A stretch of DNA of 39,574 bases from Lachnospiraceae bacterium (lineage in GTDB: Bacteria > Bacillota > Clostridia > Lachnospirales > Lachnospiraceae), in the NCBI GenBank assembly GCA_024403235.1, contig JAKSSF010000021.1:1-39574 (forward strand), written 5' to 3'. Shown one piece after another: positions 35,845 through 39,574 of this stretch (within the stretch, counting starts at the first letter, position 1; each line of letters opens with the position of its first letter). A program made the translations under genes and the position numbers. The notes under the pieces are model-generated. The model was given only the letters and a program-made list of their open reading frames with translations, searched no databases and was not told the origin of the DNA.

Positions 35845-36724
35845 CTTTTCTCCATTCCGGGTGCTTTGTCTCCGGCAATTCCCCTTTTCTGCAAATAATT
35901 TTTGTTTTTTCCGGATCAATTCTATCCTTTTCAATAATCAATTCTTTCACATAGTCCGTAGTAATGGTCCCGGAAGTTGGATTAAAAATACTATCCACAG
36001 TGCCATCTAATTCCACCTCACAGTTAGAATACTCAAAGGCCAGGGTGGTATTGATTAACTTACAATTCTTCATAACCAGATTATCAATATAACAGAGTCC
36101 CTGAAGGCTCTCGATGGTACAGTTGATAAAGGTAATATTTTTACTGTTCCAGCCCAAATATTCTCCTGTAATAAATGAATCGTACACTACCACATTATCC
36201 GCATTCCAAAAGGCATCTTTGGAAATCAACTGGCAATTGTGCACTTCTACATTTTGGCAACCATCAAAAGAGTAATTGCCATCCAACTTCACATTTTTCA
36301 ATTTCATATTCTGAGAGTTCATGGCAAAGTAATCACCCTTGGCTGTAACATTTTCCAAAGTAACCTGGTTACAACTCCATAGTGTTTCGGCTGCGTTAGA
36401 AAAGAAAACATCCTTTAATCTTACACCATCACAACGGCGAAAATTCTTTGGTGCTTCGATAACTGCATTTTCTACTTGAATGTTTTTCGTGTACCAAACA
36501 CCTGCCCTTGCCATTTCAAACCAGGTGCAATCCTTTACTTCTATATTTTTTGCATACCATAAAGGATATTTCCAACGAAAAAAGCACCCTTTCAGTGCAA
36601 TATCTGAACTTTCCTTTAACGGAGATTCCCCATTATCAAAAATTCTATCTATAATTGCGACATCTTTTGCGGTGAACAGAACTCGTTCTCCTGTTAACAC
36701 CTGCTGTCTGATTTCTGTTTTCAC
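35831..36724 (-). CDS. DUF3737 right-handed beta-helix protein
   Basis: This 297-residue protein uses a GTG start at 36724 with AAGGAG 7 bp upstream. It is a DUF3737 member: repeated short strands with regular Asn/Cys turns (NIEVKDCTW, NIQVENAVI, GVRLKDVFF, QVTLENVTA, NMKLKNVKL, NVEVHNCQL, NITFINCTI) describe a parallel beta-helix. No signal peptide is visible, so it is likely cytoplasmic. Such genes often stand next to patB, as here. Function is unknown. Confidence 0.85.
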   Translation of the reverse strand: MKTEIRQQVLTGERVLFTAKDVAIIDRIFDNGESPLKESSDIALKGCFFRWKYPLWYAKNIEVKDCTWFEMARAGVWYTKNIQVENAVIEAPKNFRRCDGVRLKDVFFSNAAETLWSCNQVTLENVTAKGDYFAMNSQNMKLKNVKLDGNYSFDGCQNVEVHNCQLISKDAFWNADNVVVYDSFITGEYLGWNSKNITFINCTIESLQGLCYIDNLVMKNCKLINTTLAFEYSNCEVELDGTVDSIFNPTSGTITTDYVKELIIEKDRIDPEKTKIICRKGELPETKHPEWRKDVPV

Positions 36725-36739
36725 CCTTGCACTCCTTTT

Positions 36740-37714
36740 CTAGTCTTTCAAAATGTTGTTTTTACGAAGCGTTTCAACGATCTTTACCGTAGAAACAGTC
36801 ATTTCTCTTGTCATAACCGGACTTTCTGTTAGGTTTTGTGACATACACTGACAAAAATGAGCCACTTCATATTGTAACTCATGTTCACACGGATAGTCCA
36901 ACATTTCTTTTGTTCCGTCCGCTAGAGTCACAATCGCCTTTCGCGTTTTCCAATAAGAAGGAATTTCTATTTGCCCTTTAGTACCATACAAAATAGCTCT
37001 ATGATCCGTATTTACTTTTGTAGTAATTCTGGTGTTTACTAAAATTTTATTGGCAATGGAAAGATTTACAGAGCATTGCTCATCTACCCTGGACTGGGCC
37101 ATAGTGCATAATGCATTGGCACCTGTTACTGGTTCTCCCAATAAAAAACGAGCCAAGTGCACCATATAGCAGGTACTGCAGGTTAAAGGTCCCCCGCCTT
37201 GTGCAGGGTCACCCATCCAGTCATCATAGGTTGCTAAAAAAGAACTGGAAAAGTCAGCCATATACACTTCTCCAATTTTTCCCTCCTCTAACAATTCTTT
37301 TACTCTCACATTCACCGGTAAAAAGACAGACTTTTGAGCCTCCATTAAAAAGAGTCCTTTTTCTTTTGCAAGGTCAAATAGTTCTTCTGCTTCCTTTGCT
37401 AACAATGTAAAAGGCTTTTCACACAGCACATGTTTGCCTGCTTCTAAAGCCTTTTTACTATATTCGTAGTGCTTGCTGTTTAACATAGCCACATAAACTG
37501 CATCTATTTCCGGATCTGCCAACAAATCTTCATAACTACCATAGTATTTTAGAATATCCCACTTTTCTGCCCAGGATTTTGCCTTATCAGAATCGCGAGA
37601 TGCGATGGCATCGACTGTTACATCGGGTAATTCCTGCACTGCCTGAATCAATCTTGGCACAATAGAAGCGGTACTTAAAATGCCAAAACGAAGTTTTTCT
37701 TTTCTTGATTCCAT
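36740..37714 (-). CDS. Gfo/Idh/MocA-family oxidoreductase
   Basis: This 324-residue protein has the N-terminal NAD(P)-binding fold (LRFGILSTASIVPRLIQAV), DAVYVAMLNSKHYE, the family signature GKHVLCEKPFTLLAKEAEELF, and a C-terminal beta-sheet domain with GGGPLTCSTCYMVHLARFLLG. It oxidises a sugar or polyol; the substrate is not inferred. AGGAGG precedes the start. It leads the patB operon, 15 bp before DUF3737. Confidence 0.9.
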   Translation of the reverse strand: MESRKEKLRFGILSTASIVPRLIQAVQELPDVTVDAIASRDSDKAKSWAEKWDILKYYGSYEDLLADPEIDAVYVAMLNSKHYEYSKKALEAGKHVLCEKPFTLLAKEAEELFDLAKEKGLFLMEAQKSVFLPVNVRVKELLEEGKIGEVYMADFSSSFLATYDDWMGDPAQGGGPLTCSTCYMVHLARFLLGEPVTGANALCTMAQSRVDEQCSVNLSIANKILVNTRITTKVNTDHRAILYGTKGQIEIPSYWKTRKAIVTLADGTKEMLDYPCEHELQYEVAHFCQCMSQNLTESPVMTREMTVSTVKIVETLRKNNILKD

Positions 37715-37808
37715 TGCTTTCCTCCTTGTATAAGGACAGTTTACTACTATTATTTCATAATACCAACAGAATTCGTCTACAAATCATTGTAATTCAAAGT
37801 TTCTTCTC

Positions 37809-38573
37809 CTACTCAAAATATCTTTCAATATATGATTTCATCACATTTGTACTAAGCGGCGCCATCGAAGTCTCATGTAAAATAATAAGTTTGTCCCCCA
37901 ATAGATATCCATTTTTCTCATAAATGTTAATTTTATCCAAAGCATGATTTAGATAATCAGGATTATCCAACATTCCAAGGTGTTCAAGAATATATCTTTT
38001 ACCAGTTCTTTTATTCATAATGGTAAAATCGGGTCTGAATATTACTGTTCGTCCACTAGTTTCCAGTGTTAAAGGCATCTCATATTTGTATGGAATTCCT
38101 CTGTTTGATAATTCATCTGCAATAAGCTTTTCTGATTTAGATCTAACCCTTTCGCCATTGTTAGAATAATATTCAGAAGTGTCATTTTCTTTAAAACTTA
38201 GCGGTTCATAGGTTTGCGCCATAAATTTCTCTATTTTTTGTTTCAATGTTTCAGTAATCGGCTCAACCAATTGTCTTCTTCCTGGACACATGGAATTGTA
38301 TACATTGTCTAATTGACTTGTTTCATAATATTTTTCAACATAATCTATTGCTTTAATGCTACGAGCAAGCATCTCTAACAATTTTTCCAAGTAATTTCTT
38401 TTTGCTATTTTCCCTATTAACTCTCGTTGATCCTTACTTACATATTTCCCGTCAAGGTAATATTGATGACATCCATTGCTCTTTGTGCACCTTAACTTTC
38501 CTTTTGGTAAGTGTTTTACTTCGTTTTCCGCTTTATTCTTCAGCTTTATTAGCTTGTCTTTCTCTTTTCTCAA
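37809..38573 (-). CDS. PD-(D/E)XK-nuclease-like protein associated with the repeat array
   Basis: This 254-residue protein has a Lys-rich coiled N-terminus (1-25) and a small Cys-bearing module (LRCTKSNGCHQYYLDGKYVS). A helical middle follows. The C-terminal domain (about 143-235) looks like a PD-(D/E)XK nuclease: VRSKSEKLIADEL (E148), YKYEMPL, FRPDFTI (D182), YILEHLG (E197-H198, Lys not obvious), then ALDKINIYEKNGYLLGDKLIILHET. Related hypothetical proteins occur widely in Lachnospiraceae, to my knowledge without a known function. The 38573 start codon is TTG. A perfect AGGAGG lies 8 nt before an in-frame ATA at 38585, so initiation is non-standard. The gene is immediately downstream of the 38622-39267 array. 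Confidence 0.75.
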   Translation of the reverse strand: MRKEKDKLIKLKNKAENEVKHLPKGKLRCTKSNGCHQYYLDGKYVSKDQRELIGKIAKRNYLEKLLEMLARSIKAIDYVEKYYETSQLDNVYNSMCPGRRQLVEPITETLKQKIEKFMAQTYEPLSFKENDTSEYYSNNGERVRSKSEKLIADELSNRGIPYKYEMPLTLETSGRTVIFRPDFTIMNKRTGKRYILEHLGMLDNPDYLNHALDKINIYEKNGYLLGDKLIILHETSMAPLSTNVMKSYIERYFE

Positions 38574-38621
38574 TGCTCTTTCTATGGTGAATACCTCCTT
38601 TTCTGCGTTTTTTTGGTTTAA

Positions 38622-39267
38622 GCCGTAGGCTAACTTAAGGCTTTTACTGCTAAATTGATGGTTTTAACCCTCAAGCAGTAACTAATTTGTTTTCGTGCTT
38701 GCTTGATTACCGCTTGACTTTGACTCTTTCTTTTTAAGCCGTAACTTATTTGTTTTCGTATTTGCTTGGTTACTGCTTGGCTTCGTATTTTTCTTTTTAA
38801 GCCGTACGCTCCACTTATAGCGTTACCGCCTATAGCGCAATTTTGACTCATAGCCGTAGCTTCTATCTAAAATCTTCTAAAGCATTACCTCCCAGCTTAT
38901 AGTTTCTCCTACTAAGCCGTAACTGTCGCTCATAGTGCTACCGCCTATAGCGTAATTTTGGCTCATAGCCGTAGCTTCTATCTAAAATCTTCTAAAGCAT
39001 TACCTCCCAGCTTATAGTTTCTCCTACTAAGCCGTAACTGTCGCTCATAGTGCTACCGCCTAATTAATTGTTATCTAATTTAAGTCGTAGCTTTCACTCT
39101 TAGCACTACCGCTTATAGCATAATTTCTTATTTGGGCCGTAACTATTTATTGAAATCCCCCGGAATTCTACCGTCTAAACATTGTTTTCTCTTTTTAAGC
39201 TGTAGGTTGCATACACAGTAGTCAAAAATGCTACCACCTAAATATAAAATAAGGAAACTAAGCCGTA
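38622..39267 (-). repeat. Array of alternating TACNGC(YTA) motifs, 12 B-sites and 11 A-sites
   Basis: On the minus strand, B blocks (mostly TACGGC) and A blocks (mostly GCGGTA, inverse of TACCGC) alternate. B starts (plus coordinates) are 38622, 38675, 38738, 38801, 38853, 38916, 38968, 39031, 39084, 39136, 39199, 39262. A starts are 38645, 38708, 38771, 38824, 38886, 38939, 39001, 39054, 39107, 39169, 39232. The A-to-B gap is 17 or 27 nt; the B-to-A gap is 24 (23 three times). Tails TTA/TAA extend both blocks, so each B-to-A interval is an imperfect hairpin, with a G.G mismatch in most. Units are 53, 62 or 63 bp. Neither frame nor spacer identity is kept, so it is neither a coding repeat nor CRISPR. 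It ends 23 nt before the nuclease gene's Shine-Dalgarno. Confidence 0.9.
38824..39062 (-). repeat. Recent 115-bp tandem duplication within the array
   Basis: Positions 38824-38947 and 38939-39062 are two copies offset by 115 bp (one 53- plus one 62-bp unit). They differ at two positions (38838/38953 and 38846/38961) and are identical over 101 bp (38847-38947 versus 38962-39062). Other units in the array are far more divergent. Confidence 0.9.
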
Positions 39268-39399
39268 TTTCCGATTTATATTACTAAAAAAGTGATCTTA
39301 CACTGTGGTTTAATCGTATACTAGCGTCTTATCTTTGAAAAAATCATAATATTATTCACTTTCGCTTTTAAAAATTCCCGCTGAACAGCGATTAAATGA

Positions 39400-39563
39400 A
39401 TCTCAATCGTAACCCAACTCAAAAAATAACAATAACAAAAATAAAATTAAAAATACTAATAATGAAAATTTACAATAATGATAATTAACTATAATGGAAA
39501 CACACAATAATGATAATTAATGAATATTTCACGCTAGGGGCTCCACCGATACACGATTGAGAT
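39400..39563. repeat. 11-bp inverted pair bordering the AT-rich stretch
   Basis: ATCTCAATCGT (39400-39410) and its inverse ACGATTGAGAT (39553-39563) enclose the AT-rich DNA. A further CGATT/AATCG pair lies at 39389-39409. They could be ends of a small element or paired binding sites. Confidence 0.5.
39472..39520 (+). repeat. 17-bp direct repeat in AT-rich DNA
   Basis: ACAATAATGATAATTAA occurs twice, 32 bp apart start to start, in a low-complexity AT-rich stretch. The identity is exact, but AT-rich context lowers its weight. Confidence 0.6.
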
Positions 39564-39574
39564 CCACCTGTACG

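Larger units (their letters stand above)
39268..39574. other. AT-rich region beyond the array, no gene seen
   Basis: There is no supported reading frame. It holds a perfect small palindrome CGCTG-AA-CAGCG (39379-39390). It also has a 17-bp direct repeat ACAATAATGATAATTAA (39472-39488 and 39504-39520), and an 11-bp inverted pair ATCTCAATCGT (39400-39410) and ACGATTGAGAT (39553-39563). The 39421-39530 part is very AT-rich. I see no convincing promoter. These features could mark the end of a mobile unit or a binding region for the neighbouring array system. Confidence 0.55.

Noticed and set aside
38630-38851. Small minus-strand protein with YGLKRK repeats
   Set aside because: It is the translation of the right part of the non-coding array. 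Unit lengths of 53 and 62 bp break the frame elsewhere, and there is no ribosome binding site.
38622-39267. CRISPR array
   Set aside because: Conserved blocks are only 6-9 bp and alternate in orientation. The intervals are related to each other rather than unique, lengths vary in two classes, and no cas gene is present.
1-39574. tRNA, rRNA, insertion sequence or prophage genes
   Set aside because: No cloverleaf tRNA, rRNA segment, transposase, integrase or phage structural gene was seen on either strand.
38622-39574. Integron attC array or shufflon
   Set aside because: There is no integrase or invertase nearby, no RYYYAAC/GTTRRRY core sites, and intervals are too short to be cassettes.

Overview
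The window looks like chromosomal DNA of a low-GC anaerobic member of the Lachnospiraceae. This is an inference from several things seen here: an adjacent phosphate butyryltransferase and butyrate kinase pair (a butyrate producer, Coprococcus-like), DapL-type lysine synthesis, an aspS-gatCA tRNA-dependent amidation operon under a T-box, an ANTAR regulator behind glnA, a CotF-like spore coat protein, and strong GGAGG ribosome binding sites. Almost every gene lies on the minus strand. The plus strand carries only a partial HD-domain gene at the left edge, one small membrane protein (8348-8788) and the ptb-buk pair.

Layout. 1-340: the 3'-cut start of gatB runs into a cut HD-domain gene, so this join is suspect. 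326-6147: gatA, gatC, aspS (archaeal-type) with its T-box leader, then dapL and dapF, separated by a cloverleaf-like inverted repeat. 6193-8120: an ANTAR antiterminator and glnA, whose leader carries an intrinsic terminator; glnA shares a divergent promoter region with a small membrane protein. 8831-13960: hslO, a methyltransferase, hisC, and a large surface protein with Asp-box-like motifs and its own promoter and leader palindrome. 14003-17837: prfB (with the +1 frameshift) and secA. 17896-20081: ptb-buk with promoter and terminator. 20092-26370: mtnA, ybaK-like, a hypothetical gene, a CotF-like gene, coaBC, coaX, a methyltransferase and a thioesterase. 26585-32215: a 5-oxoproline utilisation operon (pxpB, pxpC, a DUF1445 D-glutamate cyclase-like gene, pxpA, an atypical NRAMP-like carrier, TauE/SafE) with a clear promoter and a leader terminator. 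32323-37714: an NAD-dependent epimerase, an overlapping XRE-LytTR regulator pair with an operator-like repeat, and a patB-DUF3737-Gfo/Idh operon.

The right end (37809-39574) is the most unusual part. A 254-residue protein with a PD-(D/E)XK-nuclease-like core is preceded, on its own strand, by a 646-bp non-coding array. The array contains 23 copies of a short motif (consensus TACNGCYTA) in strictly alternating orientation. Intervals between copies are 17 or 27 nt on one side and 23 or 24 nt on the other. One 124-bp segment is duplicated almost exactly. The array ends 23 nt before a perfect Shine-Dalgarno sequence for the nuclease-like gene. It is not a CRISPR array and does not keep a reading frame. 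I consider the array plus the nuclease-like protein the best candidate for an undescribed system in this window. Beyond the array is about 300 bp of AT-rich DNA with direct and inverted repeats and no gene.
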